A DNA stretch of 64,000 bases from Diadophis punctatus similis (GCA_023053685.1 JALIGW010000002.1:246122677-246186676), one strand, 5' to 3'; positions 10,086 to 21,440 are shown, numbered from the stretch's first letter. Notes: generated from the letters alone by a model not told the origin. A program made the numbers and translations.

Positions 10086-10165
10086 CTGTTTAATTATCAT
10101 CATCATTATAGTTGGAAGGGACCTCAGAGGTTTTCTAGTCTAACCCCCTGCTCAAGGCAGGAGAC
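10086..10165 (-). mobile_element. CR1 LINE 3' tail fragment
   Basis: Reverse complement of the CR1 end: TTGGAAGGGACCTCAGAGG and AACCCCCTGCTCAAGGCAGG. Confidence 0.75.
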
Positions 10166-10540
10166 ACTATACCATGACCCAGCCCCAAAAGAGAACCAAA
10201 AAGACCCCAGCAGTTCTCCACCAGCAATCAGCACCCAGATCAGCATAGATTAACTCCAAGGTTAACATCAGATCAATTATCAAGTAAACAATACCCCAAT
10301 CAAGAAATTGCCAAAGAGCCAACAGTAAACCGCCCAAACAAAGAATCTCTAAAACCACCAGCACCAACACAGGCAGGGCAAGCCACCGGAAATATAAACT
10401 GGGAGCAAACTCCACTCCCTCCTCACACTGATGATGTTACCTAGTTGGGTAATAAAATGTCTGCAAGAAATCAAGCAAGCTCAGAGAGCACCAAGGACCC
10501 CTCGTGTCCAACCCTGAGCTACAAATATTCTCCTTTATTA
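10166..10540 (+). mobile_element. Penelope-type element end with decayed hammerhead-like motif
   Basis: Contains CTGATGA (10428-10434), T, a stem GTTACC / GGTAAT around a 6-nt loop, then AAAATGTC (10454-10461). This looks like GAAACGTC with both CpGs decayed. It continues as CAAGCAAGCTCAGAGAGC, a sequence typical of reptile Penelope ends. Family assignment is by motif and memory. Confidence 0.45.
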
Positions 10541-10599
10541 GTAACACTGTACCATTCCAGGCAAATGGTTCACTCACTCACTCACTCACTCACTGAATA

Positions 10600-10910
10600 T
10601 CAATCAGAATAGAGTTGGAAGGGACCTTTGAGGTCTTCTAGTCCAACCCCCTGCTCAAGCAGGAGACCCTATACATTTCAGATAGGTGGCTGTTCCAGTC
10701 TTTTTTTTTTTTTTTTTTTAAACCTCTCCAGGGATGAAATTGGTTGTCCAATCTCTTCTTGAAAACCTCCAGTGCTGGAGCACCCACTACATCTGGTGGC
10801 AAGCTGTTCCACTGGTTAATCGTCTTCACTGTTAGGAAGTTTCTCCTTCATTCCAGGTTGCTTCTCTCTTTGATCAGTTTCCATCCATTGCTTCTTCTCC
10901 TGCCTTTTGG
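10600..10910 (-). mobile_element. CR1 LINE 3' end (ORF2 C-terminus and tail)
   Basis: On the minus strand it reads [20 protein letters not shown] and FKKRLDN, the CR1 ORF2 C-terminus. A poly-T tract (about 10701-10719 in plus) interrupts it. A (CACT)n run lies just outside at about 10567-10594. Confidence 0.8.
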
Positions 10911-11250
10911 CATCTCTCCCCAAACATCAGCCCTGCCTCTCGCTGCTCCCCTGCAGCTCCCTCCCTTGCAAAGGGACACCGCAGGGATGGGAGGTCAATC
11001 CCCCAAAGAGATTTCCCCCTCCCCAGGCAGATTCAGGGAGGGCAAAGCCCCTTTGACTGACAACAGGCCAGCAATTGAATCTTCCTGTAGGAAGCCTGTT
11101 TCACTGAGAAGGGTACCGCCTTTTCCTTTCCACCGACTTCCGTCTTCTCTAGGCAGTGGCTCATCTTCCCTTAACCCTTTGAAGGGCGGAGCCTCCTCTG
11201 CAAACAGAGCCGAGGGGGAGAATCATCCCTTCCACTCTTTCTTTCAATAC
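10911..11250. other. Unassigned GC-rich sequence upstream of the zinc-finger gene
   Basis: GC-rich, with no recognisable repeat or frame. It could contain promoter or untranslated exon sequence of the minus-strand zinc-finger gene, but no support beyond position and composition. Confidence 0.3.
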
Positions 11251-11935
11251 AGCTAGTCCTCGAGTTACCACCACAATCGAGCCCAAAAATTATGTGGCTA
11301 ACTGAAACATAAATTTATCTTGTCGCTAAGCATCAGTGGTGGGTTCCTACCGGTACGGTCTTGGCTGTCCGTCGCCGCCGAGCCAAAGAAGCTGGCGGCG
11401 TTCGCGGCGCGGGGCTTCCCCCGCCTGCTTTCCCGGGATGCTGGGACGCCGCCATTTGCGTTCTTTTGCCCTCTACGCAAGCGCTTCTTCTACGCCGCCA
11501 GCTTCTTCGGCTCGGCGGCGACGGACAGCCAAGACCGCACCGGTAGGAACCCACCACTGCTAAGCATACATTTATGTTGCTAAGGGAAAACATTTTTGTT
11601 GGGAAGTGAGTTTGCCCTGCATTACGACTTTTTCCTGCCACAGTTGTTAAGCGAATCATCACCGCATTTGTTAAGTTAGTGCCAGGGTGGTAAAGTGACT
11701 CTGACTTTCTCCATTGACTTTGCTTGTCGGAAGGTTGCAAAAGGTGGATTACATGAACCACGCCCCTGGGACACTGCAACCGTCGTAAATATGAACCAGT
11801 GGCCAAGCTTCTGAATTTTGATCACGCAATCGCGGGGATGCTGCAAAAACGGTCCCAAGTCACTTTTTTCGGTGCCGTTGCGACTTTGGTCACTAAGTGA
11901 ACTGCTGTAAGTCGAGGATTACCTGTAGTGCAAAA
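11251..11935. mobile_element. Tigger-like MITE split by a hAT element
   Basis: Begins AGCTAGTCCTCGAGTTACCA and ends TAAGTCGAGGATTACCTGTA, inverted ends of the Tigger-like family. A hAT sits at 11334-11559. Confidence 0.8.
11334..11559. mobile_element. Non-autonomous hAT (GGTGGGTTC family), nested
   Basis: Ends CAGTGGTGGGTTCCTACCGG and CCGGTAGGAACCCACCACTG are inverted. Perfect 8-bp duplication CTAAGCAT (11326-11333, 11560-11567). Internal halves are also inverted (AGCCAAAGAAGCTGGCGGCG against GCCGCCAGCTTCTTCGGC). Confidence 0.92.
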
Positions 11936-12802
11936 AGGTGATTCTGCAGAGATCCCAATTTCTAGGTTCTATCATATCTCAAGACCTAAAATGGTCAACT
12001 AACATAAAAAACGTCATCAAAAAAGCATAACAAAGAATGTTCTTTTTGCGCCAACTCAGGAAGCTCAAACTGCCCAAGGAGCTGCTGATTCAGTTCTACA
12101 GAGGAATCATTGAGTCTGTCACCTGCACCTCTATAACTGGTTTGGTTCTGCAACCCAACAAGACAGACACAGACTTCAGAGGATAATCAGAACTGCAGAA
12201 AAAACAATCACTGCCAACCTGCCTTCCATTGAGGACCTGTATACTGCACGAGTCAAAAAGAGGGCTGTGAAAATATTTACAGACCCCTTGCGTCCTGGAC
12301 ATAAATTGTTTCAACTCCTACCCTCAAAACGACGCTATAGAGCACTGCACAACAAGACAACTAGACTCAAGAACAGTTTTTTCCCCGAACGCCATCACTC
12401 TGCTAGACAAATAATTCCCTCACCACTGTCAAACTATTCACCAAGGCTGCATTACTATTACTATTAGACTTTTCATCGTTCCTATCACCCATCTTCTCCC
12501 ACTTATGACTGTATGACTGTAACTTGTTGCTTGTATCCTTACGATTTATATCAATATTGATTGTTTCCTGATTGCTTATTTGAACCCTATGACAATCATT
12601 AAGTGTTGCACCTCATGATTATTGACAAATGTATCTTTTCTTTTATGTACACTGAGAGCATATGCACCAAAGACAAATTCCTTGTGTGTCCAATCACACT
12701 TGGCCAATAAAGAATTCTATTCTATTCTATTCTATTCTATTCTATTCTATTCTATTCTATTCTATTCTATTCTATTCTATTCTATTCTATTCTATTCTAT
12801 TC
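11936..12802 (+). mobile_element. L2-like LINE 3' end with (ATTCT)n tail
   Basis: Conceptual translation shows LRQLRKLKLPKELLIQFYRG, ESVTC and [19 protein letters not shown], the C-terminus of an L2/CR1-clade ORF2 with breaks. The 3' UTR ends TTGGCCAATAAAGAATTC and runs straight into (TATTC)n at 12719-12802. This is a microsatellite-seeding tail. Confidence 0.8.
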
Positions 12803-12930
12803 TGCTGTTGGGAATCCTTTAGGAATAGTGATTGCTCTCACAGGATCAGATTAGGTAATCCTATCTCTTCAGCCCTTATTCTTAATACTGGTACACCACA
12901 GAGTTGCATTTTGAGTCCCTTACTCTATAT

Positions 12931-13167
12931 CACCAGTGAAATCTACTTACTTTCCCTACTGGTTCGGAAGCGTGTGATTTGCGTCGCATGCACTTTTTCT
13001 GCATGCGCAGAGGGTTAAAAAACAGAAAATGGTGACAAAGAAAATGGCGATGTCTGAGCGGGTGGGAGGAGCCTCGCGCTGCCGTCGCTACCGGTTCTCC
13101 GAACCACTGGCACCCCGCCGCTACCGGGACACCCAAACCGGGCCGAACCGGTAGCATTTCACCACTG
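12931..13167. mobile_element. Non-autonomous hAT (GGTGAAATC-end subfamily)
   Basis: Ends CACCAGTGAAATCTACTTAC and GTAGCATTTCACCACTG. Flanks CTCTATAT / CTGTATAC are a weak 8-bp duplication. Close relative of 1226-1457. Confidence 0.7.
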
Positions 13168-13284
13168 CTGTATACTTTTTATGTGCATGACTGCATTCCC
13201 ACTCACGCTAGTAATACTATTACTAAATTTGCAGATGATACAACAGTGGTGGGACTCATCTCCGGGGGGGGGGGGGGGGAATGA

Positions 13285-13685
13285 ATCTTTTTTTATTTTT
13301 CTATTTAGTTTGTCAAGCATGTATGAGAAAACAATTATAAATATGAACATAACATATAAACATATAAGTATAAACAGGTAAAGTACAATATATGCATAAG
13401 AAATGAGTACGAACATTGGGAACAGTAGGACAGGGACGGTAGGCACCCTGGTGCGCTTATGCATGCCCGCTTACAGACCTCTTAGGAATGGGGTGAGGTC
13501 CACGGTAGAGAGTTTTAGGTTAAAGTTTTAGGGATTTGAAGATGTAACAACAGAGTCAAGTAGTGCATTCCAGGCATTGACCACTGTGTTGCTAAAGTCG
13601 TATTTTCTGCAATCGAGTTTGGAGCGGTTTACTTTGGGTTTGTATCTGTTGTTTGCCCGTGTATTATTGTGTATTATCTGCCTAT
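13285..13685 (-). mobile_element. LINE 3' fragment (CR1/L2 clade)
   Basis: Matches in reverse complement the element at 60168-60648: ATTCCAGGCATTGACCACTG, and CCTCTTAGGAATGGGGTGAG. The landmark reading is NAWNALPDSVV-like. A poly-G tract lies at its edge (about 13263-13279). Confidence 0.6.
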
Positions 13686-13689
13686 TGAG

Positions 13690-14140
13690 ATGAGGTGGAC
13701 CGGTTGCTTTTGTGGTGTGGAGACAATAACTTGGTCCTTAACACCAATAAGACCAAGGAGCTTGTAGTGGACTATAGAAAGAATAGATCAGACATCTAGC
13801 CCTTGCTCATCAATGGGGGCTGAGTGGAGCAAGTGGACAGTTTTAAGTTTCTGGGTGTTATCATAAAAGAGGATGTGACCTGGGGTTCTCACATTGCAGC
13901 ACTGGTCAAAAGGGCCCAGCAGAGATTATACTACCTGAGACTTCTCAGGAAACAACAACTGAATGAAAAAGCTGCTGGTGACCTTCTACCGCTGCACCAT
14001 AGAGAGTATTTTAACTTACTGTGTGTGGTTTGCCAATTGCAATTGCAGAGTGGCAGATAGGACAGTGCTCCAGAGGGTTAACGTCATTGCCCAGAGGCTC
14101 ATTGGTTCAAAACATTTTTAAGGATCCATCCCATCCTGGG
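13690..14140 (+). mobile_element. L2-like LINE ORF2 fragment
   Basis: Translation gives NKTKELVVDYRKNRSD, VDSFKFLGVIIKEDVTWGSH and KRAQQRLYYLRLLRK, the region after the reverse transcriptase of L2-like LINEs. It has frameshifts and an internal stop. Non-functional. Confidence 0.75.
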
Positions 14141-14247
14141 TACCCTTTTTACCATCTGGAAGACTGAACAGGATAATAAAAACAAGGACAAATAGGGTTC
14201 AGCTTCTATCCCAGGGCAGCAACCATATTGAATTCTTATGTATAGTA

Positions 14248-15480
14248 CAGTGTTGGCAAACCTTTTTGGCACCGAGTGCTGGAACAGGAGCGCATGCAAA
14301 CCTTTTCGGCACCGAGTGCCAAAGCGGGTGCACGTGCTGGAAACTAGAAAAGTAGATGATGTTCCGGTTTCCAACATGTGCATGTGCTCCGGCCACCTGG
14401 TGTTCTGGTTTCTGGCGCGCATGCGCGCACAAAGACCAGCTGTCAGGTGTGCATGCACCGGCTCTGCCTTACCGTTTGGGGGTCCTCGCGCCTCCCTGCC
14501 CACCCACCTGGTCCCTGTCAGGATGGCAGGACATCCCCACTGACGGCCCGGTTCCGCAGCCCCTGACAGGGAGAGAAAGTTGGGCAGGGAATGCAGCCTT
14601 CCTCCGCTGGAAAGCCGGAGCCCCTTCCTGGCATCGGAACAAGCCAGTGCAGCCCCCCCCCTTTCCCGCCACTTCTGCCAAGGGAGTGCGACCGCTTCCC
14701 AGCTGGCGCGCCTCTTACTGCTTACCACGACCGCTTCCCAGCCGGCACGTCTCCATGCGTGAGGAGCTGCGCTCTCCTCCGGCACTCCTGGGTCAGCTCG
14801 CCTCCCCCATGGCGGCTCCTCCTCCTCCTGGCTGCTCCAGCATCCCAGCAGGAAGCGGCAGCACAAGAAACACCGCTGCTGGGGAGCGGCTTCAGCGAGG
14901 ACAGGCAGGCCGGAGCTTCCCTCCCTCCCCGTCCAAACGGGCTTCTTGCACAGCCCCAGCCCTCCAGCCTGCGGCACCGACGTGCGTCTGTGGTCCAGAA
15001 TGCCTGGCCGGCTTGGGTGCACGGGGCAGCAAGGTGTTTGCTGGCTGAGTGGCAGGCTGCCCCGCCCGCTGCTCCTGCCACCGCCGGGGAAGTTCTCACA
15101 CTGCCGCTTCCCCAGCAACAGCAGGAGCAGAGGGTGGGGCAGCTGCCCACCCAGCCAGCAAATGCTGTCCTGCTGCCCCGTGCGCCCGAGCTGGCCAGGC
15201 ACACTGGACCGCAGACGTGCGTCGGTGCCGCGGGCTGGGGCAGCACAAGAAGCCTGCTAGGGCAGGGAGAGAGGGAAGCCCCGGCCCACCTGTCCTGGCT
15301 GGCAGCTCTGCTCCCGTTGTTCTTCCGGCGTGCCGGCCAACTGGTCCTTAACACACGCGTGGGAGTGCCAGAAACCGGAAGAGCAGCTGATCAGCCACAC
15401 GAGGGCGCCAGGAATACGATCTTCCAGTTTCCGGCATGCACATGCGCACTGGCCAGCTGGTCTTCACACGAGCATAACCA
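14248..15480. mobile_element. Large foldback hAT element (right end not found)
   Basis: Starts CAGTGTTGGCAAACCTTTTT, a hAT-type end. Sequences around 14690-15060 return in reverse complement around 15060-15350 (GTTTGCTGGCTGAGTGGCAG against CCACCCAGCCAGCAAATGCT). The long open frames on both strands are a product of this GC-rich palindrome. No transposase domain is seen. Confidence 0.6.
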
Positions 15481-15648
15481 GAAGACCAGGTTTAAGACAG
15501 TTGGTCATAAATCCTTTCATTTCCCACCATCCAGTCAGAGCTGAAGAAGCTTCTTGGATGAGAAGTGAAACATCTTCAAAAAACAAAGAAAAAAAAAAGT
15601 CCAGTTGCCTCTTGAAAAAGCATGTTTGGGACAACATAGACCTTTTAA
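15481..15648 (+). mobile_element. Penelope-type element end with hammerhead-like motif
   Basis: CTGAAGA at 15551 is followed by A, arms GCTTCT and AGAAGT around TGGATG, then GAAACATC. It then continues as GTCCAGTTGCCTCTTGAAAA. The same segment recurs at 40.1, 42.1, 44.5, 45.4 and 49.8 kb. Confidence 0.5.
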
Positions 15649-15931
15649 CAGGGGTGGGTTTCGCTTTTCGTCGCTGCGCACGCATGCACAGTTCAGAGTG
15701 AATACAACTTCCGTGTTGCAAACTAGGCACAGAGCATGGAAAACAGCTGTGGAGCAGCAATTCAATCTGCAGCCCCTGATCAGCTGGGCTTCGGAAGCAG
15801 ATATAAAGGTCAGTATAATCCAGGGCGGGCGGGCCCACTTTCACGGACACATAGAACCGGCTCTCTCTCGGCATGGAGTCAGCACTACCGGTTCTAAAGT
15901 ACCGGTCCAAACCGGCAGCAACCCACCACTG
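15649..15931. mobile_element. Non-autonomous hAT (GGTGGGTTT-end variant)
   Basis: Ends CAGGGGTGGGTTTCGC and GCAGCAACCCACCACTG. Perfect 8-bp duplication CCTTTTAA (15641-15648, 15932-15939). Confidence 0.9.
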
Positions 15932-16084
15932 CCTTTTAATCACATTTTCCTTTCTACAGTTGAACCTAAATCATCTTTTAAAAGAAAAAAAATCACTCCT
16001 TCTTATCTCATATAAATGGAATTTTCTTAAGTTTGTCAGAAAAAAAGTAACCTTTTCTCTTGCATATTCTAACTGGAATTTTAT

Positions 16085-16565
16085 TACCGTATTTTCCGGA
16101 GTATAAGACGCACCTTAGTTTTGGGGGAGGAAAATAGGGGGGAAAAATCTGCCTACCAGGTATTCATCTGGCTAGCATCCTTAGTCTGGTCAGCTTCAGC
16201 ACATTATTTTATCCCCTGGTTAGGGCTAAAAAAAATATTCTTCGAAGGGAGTAGGAATGAAAACAAGCCTGCAAACACTTAGGGCTGGTAAAAAACTACT
16301 TTGAGGAATAAAAAAATGCTGCAAACCGGTAAGCTCGTTAGCACCTCGTTAGGGCTGAAAAAACCTTTTTCAGAAGGAGTAGGAATGAAAACAAGCCTGC
16401 AAAGACTTAGGGCTGGAAAAAAACTTCTTCGGATGGAGTAGGAAGATCGTTAGCACCTCGTTAGGGCTGGGGGAAAAAGCTTCAAAAAAGCTACATTCAG
16501 AGTATAAGACGCACCCAAATTTTCAGCCTCTTTTAGGTGTGTCTTATACTCCGAAAAATACGGTA
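16085..16565. mobile_element. TA-flanked MITE (GTATAAGACGCACC ends)
   Basis: TACCGTATTTTCCGGAGTAT at the left is mirrored by ATACTCCGAAAAATACGGTA at the right. The interior has several direct repeats of about 80 bp built on GTTAGCACCTCGTTAGGGCT. Other copies at 25727-26368 and 31750-32376. Confidence 0.85.
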
Positions 16566-17067
16566 AGTACAATTACATCTGCATTATCAATCTTCAATCT
16601 GTTATTAAAATGCTACTGTAGAACATGGTCTTTTGTCTTTCTGACAAAATGCACGAGACACTCCTTGGAACATTTCTTAATTTTTGCATAATGTGTATTG
16701 ATCCTATGGATCTTATCTCTCTCTGTATCAACGTCATCTCCCTCCTAATTGAGGAAATAAAGAGACCTAAAATCTTTTCTCTGACATCGTTTCCTAATTG
16801 AGGAAATAAAGAGACTTAAAATCTTTTCTCTGACAATGTTTTCTTCTGGAATTGCGCAAAATCTTCTTAGAGCAGTCTAATTTTTTTTGCTCTCTGTTCC
16901 AATAATGCCAAATTATCCAAATCTTTCTCCATCTTTCTACTTATAACTTCTATCTTGCTTTCTAAAACTTCCACTTTGTCAATAATTTGTTTTAATTCTG
17001 CATATAGAAAGAAATCCCAGAGATGAAAGCAAGAACAAGAGAAGTGCCAGACCACTTTAATAACAAA
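16566..17067. other. Unassigned sequence with a coiled-coil-like minus frame and a 50-bp tandem duplication
   Basis: 16744-16843 is two near-identical 50-bp units starting CTAATTGAGGAAATAAAGAG. On the minus strand, after an acceptor-like CTTTCTATATGCAG (ends about 17006), a frame reads ELKQIIDKVEVLESKIEVIS and onward to a stop near 16867. It has heptad-like spacing. It may be an L1 ORF1 remnant or an exon. I cannot decide. Confidence 0.35.
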
Positions 17068-17535
17068 GCTTTTTTATTTATTTATTTTATTTATTTCTAC
17101 GCTCTTATAGGCCGCCCAATCCCGTAGGACTCAGGGCAGCGTACAACATGGATAAGAAACGTACAGTAAAAAACAATTGTAACAATTTAAAAATAAAACA
17201 ATATTAAAACATTATTAAAAACACCATTCATGGGGGAATCTGATCTCCTTATTCACCCCGCCTGTCGGAAGAGCCATGTTTTCACGGCTTTACAGAAGGC
17301 CAGTAGAGTGGGGATAGTCCGGATCTCTGGTGGGAGTTGGTTCCAGAGGGACGGGGCTCCCACAGAGAAGGCCCTCCCCCGCGGCCCCGCCAACCGACAT
17401 TGTTTGGCCGACGGGACCCGGAGGAGGCCCTCTCTGTGGGACCTAACTGGTCGTAGGGAGGTATGTGGTAGGATGCGGTACCGAAGGTAACCTGGCCCAG
17501 TACTAAGAAATATCCAAACTAGAAATGTTGGGCAT
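17068..17535 (-). mobile_element. CR1/L2-clade LINE 3' fragment
   Basis: Minus-strand translation has GPGYLRYRILPHTSLRPVRS, RAFSVGAPSLWNQLPPEIRT and KTWLFRQAG, then a 3' UTR with an ATAAATAAA-type end. Same family as 33.86-34.70 and 37.26-39.22 kb. Confidence 0.8.
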
Positions 17536-17555
17536 ATCCAGAGAGGGACCAGAAT

Positions 17556-17645
17556 ACAGGTAGTCCTCATTTAGTAACTGCAATTGGGGTCGGCAATTCA
17601 GTTGTTAAGTGAAACCATGGTTGTGTTGTAGAAAGTTAGCACCCA
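17556..17645. mobile_element. Tigger-like MITE end
   Basis: TACAGGTAGTCCTCATTTAG then GCAATTCAGTTGTTAAGTGA. Only one end remains. Confidence 0.55.
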
Positions 17646-18059
17646 CCCCTCTCCTAGAAGAATGAAATATTCTTTTGACATCTAAAATGAAGACAACACT
17701 GCATATATCGTTTTTTTATCTTTATGCTATGTATACGAAAAGTATAGTGTGTTGCATTTATGAAATCAATGAACTGAGAAAACACCTTTTTATTTCTGCA
17801 TGCAACAAAAACATTTTGAACTCTGAAAAAAAAGATGCTGGGTTGAAGGTTACTTTGAATTAAAATACTCAATGTCTATTTGAATCCTCCTTGTATTTAT
17901 GAAATAAAAAGATGAACTTCAATTATCCACTACCATTAAATGTTCTGTTTTCTTTTGAAACTATTCTTTTCTTGGATTTATCCATGGTTGGCCTATCCGG
18001 GGGGGGGGGTGTCAAAAAGCTCAATAAATTGTATGCTGGTGGGTGTCGCACACTGGCGG
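17646..18059. other. Unassigned AT-rich sequence
   Basis: No gene recognised. A poly-G tract lies at about 18000-18010. Confidence 0.4.
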
Positions 18060-18144
18060 TTGTGACGCATATTTTGAGCAACAGGGAACTCCAGCAGAGG
18101 GATGAAAGAGCCACATGCGGCTCCAGAGCTGCGGGTTGCCAACC
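18060..18144. mobile_element. hAT right-end fragment
   Basis: AGAGGGATGAAAGAGCCACA and GCGGGTTGCCAACCCCTG match the right end of the element at 9173-9515. Confidence 0.75.
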
Positions 18145-18174
18145 CCTGCCCTATATCTGTTGGGTGAGAATGAT

Positions 18175-18485
18175 ATCTCATAGAGGCGATTTAGGATCTT
18201 TTCTTGGAATTCAGACAGTTAGAAATAAAACCGAGATTAAAAGTCTAATAGAAAATATTTATTTCAGTACAAAACAATAAATCCTGAATAAACTACATTG
18301 TGCTGAATAACACGACCGTTCAGGTCAACAGCTAAGGCAGAATAATAATAATGGTGGTTTAGGAATGCACACATGCGCAAAGAACATCATATCACGTGTT
18401 CTGCTTATATTGGAATGTACCATAATATTAGATAGGGGTGCATCACCCTGCATAGACATACAACTTATAATATTCACTACGTGAC
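18175..18485 (-). mobile_element. LTR-like repeat
   Basis: Shares an ordered series of segments with 40430-40690: ATATTTATTTCAGTACAAAA, then CAATAAATCCT, then ATATTAGATAGGG. On the minus strand this gives an AATAAA-containing 3' part, suggesting an LTR. Termini are not sharply defined. Confidence 0.4.
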
Positions 18486-18486
18486 A

Positions 18487-18645
18487 ATATCATTTCAGAC
18501 AGGTTGTTGCCCAGTCTTTTCTTAAAAAGCATTGGAGGTTTTTAAGAAGAGACTGGACTGCCACTTGTCTGAAATGCTTGAGCAGGGGCTTGGACTAGAA
18601 GACCCCCCAGGGGCCCTTCCAGCTCTATTCTGATTGAATTGTGAG
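18487..18645 (+). mobile_element. CR1 LINE 3' tail
   Basis: TTTTAAGAAGAGACTGGACT, CTGAAATGCTTGAGCAGGGG and GGACTAGAAGACC are the CR1 3' end. It is inserted next to a similar reversed segment. Confidence 0.75.
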
Positions 18646-18974
18646 CTCCCCTTCAGAAATGTCATAAAAGCCCTCAATAAAATTAAACGCACTGAAGACA
18701 ACAAAAACCTCAGCATCGTAAGCAGTTTATTTTTTAAAAAAAACCAAACAAAGTGCCCACCAATATATTCTAAAATTCAAAACATAACTTCCTCCTAGAC
18801 CTAGGTTATGTAAAAATGCTGGATCTTTACTGCTCTCCTGAAAAGCAGGAAGGAGGAAGTGGAATTATAGCAGGGTTTTTTTTAAGCTACTTTATTTCTG
18901 AGTAAAACGCAAATGCCCTGTTCCATTGTACTCCGGAGTTGCCCGAGATCCATACCACCCCCACCCTATTGGTC

Positions 18975-19232
18975 TTCCATTAAAACCTGGCTTTTCTGAC
19001 AGGCCTGGGGCCATTGACCTCTGGTGATGAGAGATGAGGTCGGCCCATGAATGCTGGATGAATGTAATTTTAATGTATTTTTAATGTTTTTAAATTTTCT
19101 ATTTATGTTTCTTTCTGTTGTGAGCCGCCCAAGTTCCTTCGGGAATTGGGCGGCATAGAAATGTTAAATAAATGAATGAATGAATGAATGAATGAATGAA
19201 TGAATGAATGAATGAATGAATGAATGAATGAA
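18975..19232 (+). mobile_element. LINE 3' end (CR1/L2 clade) with (GAAT)n tail
   Basis: Begins with a decayed LKTWLF coding end. The 3' UTR has GAGCCGCCCAAGTTCCTTCG and GGGCGGCATAGAAATG, then (AATG)n at about 19165-19232. Confidence 0.7.
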
Positions 19233-19950
19233 TATCAGCAAGAACAAGGAAAAGGGATTTCAAACAATTTGTTCACATTTTCCAAACAACATAAACATAG
19301 CATCCAGCCTAACTATATATTTTAAGATTATTTTAAAGTTTCTGTGTTGTTGTTTCTTAAATTTACACCAGTATTAAGTTTTACACCACTATAAAAATAA
19401 AGAAGGGTTCCTTTGCTAAATCCACGATGAGAGAAGGGAGGAAGCAACAATTTATTTCTGTTAACTGATATGCATCAATAGTTTCAATATCAATTTTCTT
19501 CCCGAAATCAAAAGACCCTGTTAGAAGGAAGGGAGGGAAAGAAAATGGAAAAAAGGAGAGGAGACAGAGAAATGAATGAATTAATGGAGGGAGGGAGGAA
19601 GTAAGTTAGTTAGTTCCATGCTAAACTGGATCATTATATTTTATTATTTATTTATTATTAGTTTGTCAAACATGATAGCAGGTATAAATATGAACATGGA
19701 CATGAACGAAGGAAATGAATAGAAATAAATGGTGACAGTAAATTGTAAATAAACTGTGGTGTATGCTGAGATAGGTAGATAGACAGATAGACAGACAGAC
19801 AAACCTCTTTTAATATTCCCCAAAATACTTCATTCTCTAGGAGGGGCTTTCTACACAAAACACAAAACAATCAAAACGTTTTTAAAAAGGTGCATAAAAA
19901 ATCCCCATACATACGCATATTATCCCCTCTAGTTAAATACTGATTAATAT
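19233..19950. other. Unassigned AT-rich sequence
   Basis: Nothing coding seen. 19645-19740 resembles the decayed 3' UTR of the LINE at 13285-13685 (TAGTTTGTCAAACATG). A short GATA/GACA run lies at about 19770-19800. Confidence 0.4.
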
Positions 19951-20209
19951 TGTTGAATATGCAGAGACGCCGGCAACAGCAGGCGTCTCTGCTGATTGGT
20001 TGCCGCAGGGCTAGCACGGAGCGGGAGATTGGAGAGCTCCTATTGGCTGCCGCGTCTGACAGCTCCACATAAAAGAGCTGTCAGAGCGAGGCTGAGGTGA
20101 TTCCTTTCTGACTGCCTTCCTTGTTTCGTGAGTTCTTGTTAACTTCAATAAATGGGTTATCCTTAGACACTTGCCTCTGTGTCTATCTAACAAATATATT
20201 GCTACAACA
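19951..20209 (+). mobile_element. Solo LTR (retrotransposon)
   Basis: Begins TGTTGAATATGC and ends GCTACAACA (TG...CA with TGTTG/CAACA inverted tips). It contains an ATTGG box (about 20042), a TATA-type ATAAAAG (20069-20075) and AATAAA (20147-20152) in LTR order. No target duplication is visible. Confidence 0.65.
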
Positions 20210-20397
20210 TTAGTGAGGTGTTTTATCTTTGAAATAGGTAAGCCGTTTCAGCCAATGTTAATCTCGGGAAACGGGCCTAAATGTTTATATAAATAAAAAT
20301 GTTGCTGGCGGAGGTTGGGGGGGACGGGACAGAAAATCACCTGTGCCTCCTTCTTGTCCCTTTGAGCTTTTCAGCCCCTCTGCCCAGCATCCCTCCC

Positions 20398-20556
20398 TGC
20401 AGTGGCCTAGAGGTGGAGCTCTTGCCTCACAATCAGGAGGTTGTGAGTTCGATCCTAGGTAGAGGCAGATGTAGGGTCTCCTGCTTGGGCAGGGGGTTGG
20501 ACTAGATGACCTGCAAGGTCCCTTCCAACTCTGGTTATCTGTTATCTGTTATCCCT
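20398..20556 (+). mobile_element. tRNA-derived SINE with CR1-like tail
   Basis: A box GTGGCCTAGAGGTGGAGC and B box TGAGTTCGATCC, then GGTTGGACTAGATGACCTGC, a CR1-type 3' tail that would allow CR1 machinery to mobilise it. Other copies at 24.9, 41.8 (minus) and 45.2 kb. Confidence 0.85.
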
Positions 20557-21095
20557 TCGCCTTGAACTTGAGTGGCCTTTCCCTTGCTCCTGCAGCCTCG
20601 GGAACCCGCCCTATGGTGCCGGGCAGTGAGGCTCAGCAGTCCTTCCACAAGAGTGGGGCAACCATGCAAAGCAGGAGCGAGGAAGGAGGAACCCTCTTTC
20701 CCGCAAGAGGGAGAGGGGCGGTGGTCAATGATGGGAACTCATTTCCTGCAGAGGCTTTCCCGCTTCCTTTTCAATCCCGTCTCCTCTAGGAATCCGCTCG
20801 GTGGTTTTAACCCTCAGGAAGCCAAACAGCGTCAGCCGTTCGGATGCGGCTTCCCTTGCGGGAAAACGCCCAGGCGCTGCATGCAGGAATGGAATAAAGG
20901 TCTTTCCGTGCAAAGTGCATGGAAAAAGCAAAATTCCCAATTGGATAGATAGAAGTGAAGCAAACAAGGGATGCTGCAGTGGCAATTGAGGGAAAAGGAA
21001 GAAGAAATCGGGGGGGGGGGGCGGGCGGAGGGGGGGGGGAACCCAGGGCAGAAAGCTTGGTTGCCCGGCAAGCCAGGACTTTTATTTTTAGGGTT
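20557..21095. other. Unassigned GC-rich sequence
   Basis: No convincing gene. Contains poly-G tracts near 21010-21040. Confidence 0.35.
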
Positions 21096-21440
21096 GATGG
21101 ATAAACAGGAAAAAAAGCCATGGAAGATTATTTCAGTATATGATTATTGCTGTGAGATTACTGTATGCACAGAAGTGGAAATATTTGACACCATCTACTA
21201 TGGAGAAATGATGGATGATTTTGCTGAAATGGATAAATTAATTTCTTTGACTAGAAAGGCACAATAGCTACATTTATTGATGATTGGAAACCCCTTATGT
21301 ACGTTTGTGTAAACGTGGAAAGAAAATGAACTTGAGATTTATGGTTTTGATGATTAGGCAGGATAAATTGTAGAAAGAAGAGTCACAATTGGAGGGGGGG
21401 AGAGAGAGATTAAAATATATTTGTTTGTATAACCACTGTG
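21096..21440 (+). mobile_element. Probable L1-like ORF2 C-terminal fragment
   Basis: Readings such as FAEMDKLISLTRKAQ and, in another frame, FIDDWKPLMYVC resemble the end of squamate L1 ORF2. It is frameshifted and inactive. Tentative. Confidence 0.45.

Noticed and set aside
14099..15544. Several long frames (up to 367 codons) on both strands
   Set aside because: They overlap in a GC-rich foldback hAT with internal inverted repeats. Alanine/proline-rich, mutually overlapping, no domain.
16867..17055. Coiled-coil frame as a host exon
   Set aside because: An acceptor-like site exists, but no partner exon or donor is seen. An L1 ORF1 remnant is as likely.
20398..20480. Possible tRNA gene (A and B boxes)
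   Set aside because: It lacks a tRNA fold, continues into a CR1-like tail and recurs at three other sites, so it is a SINE.
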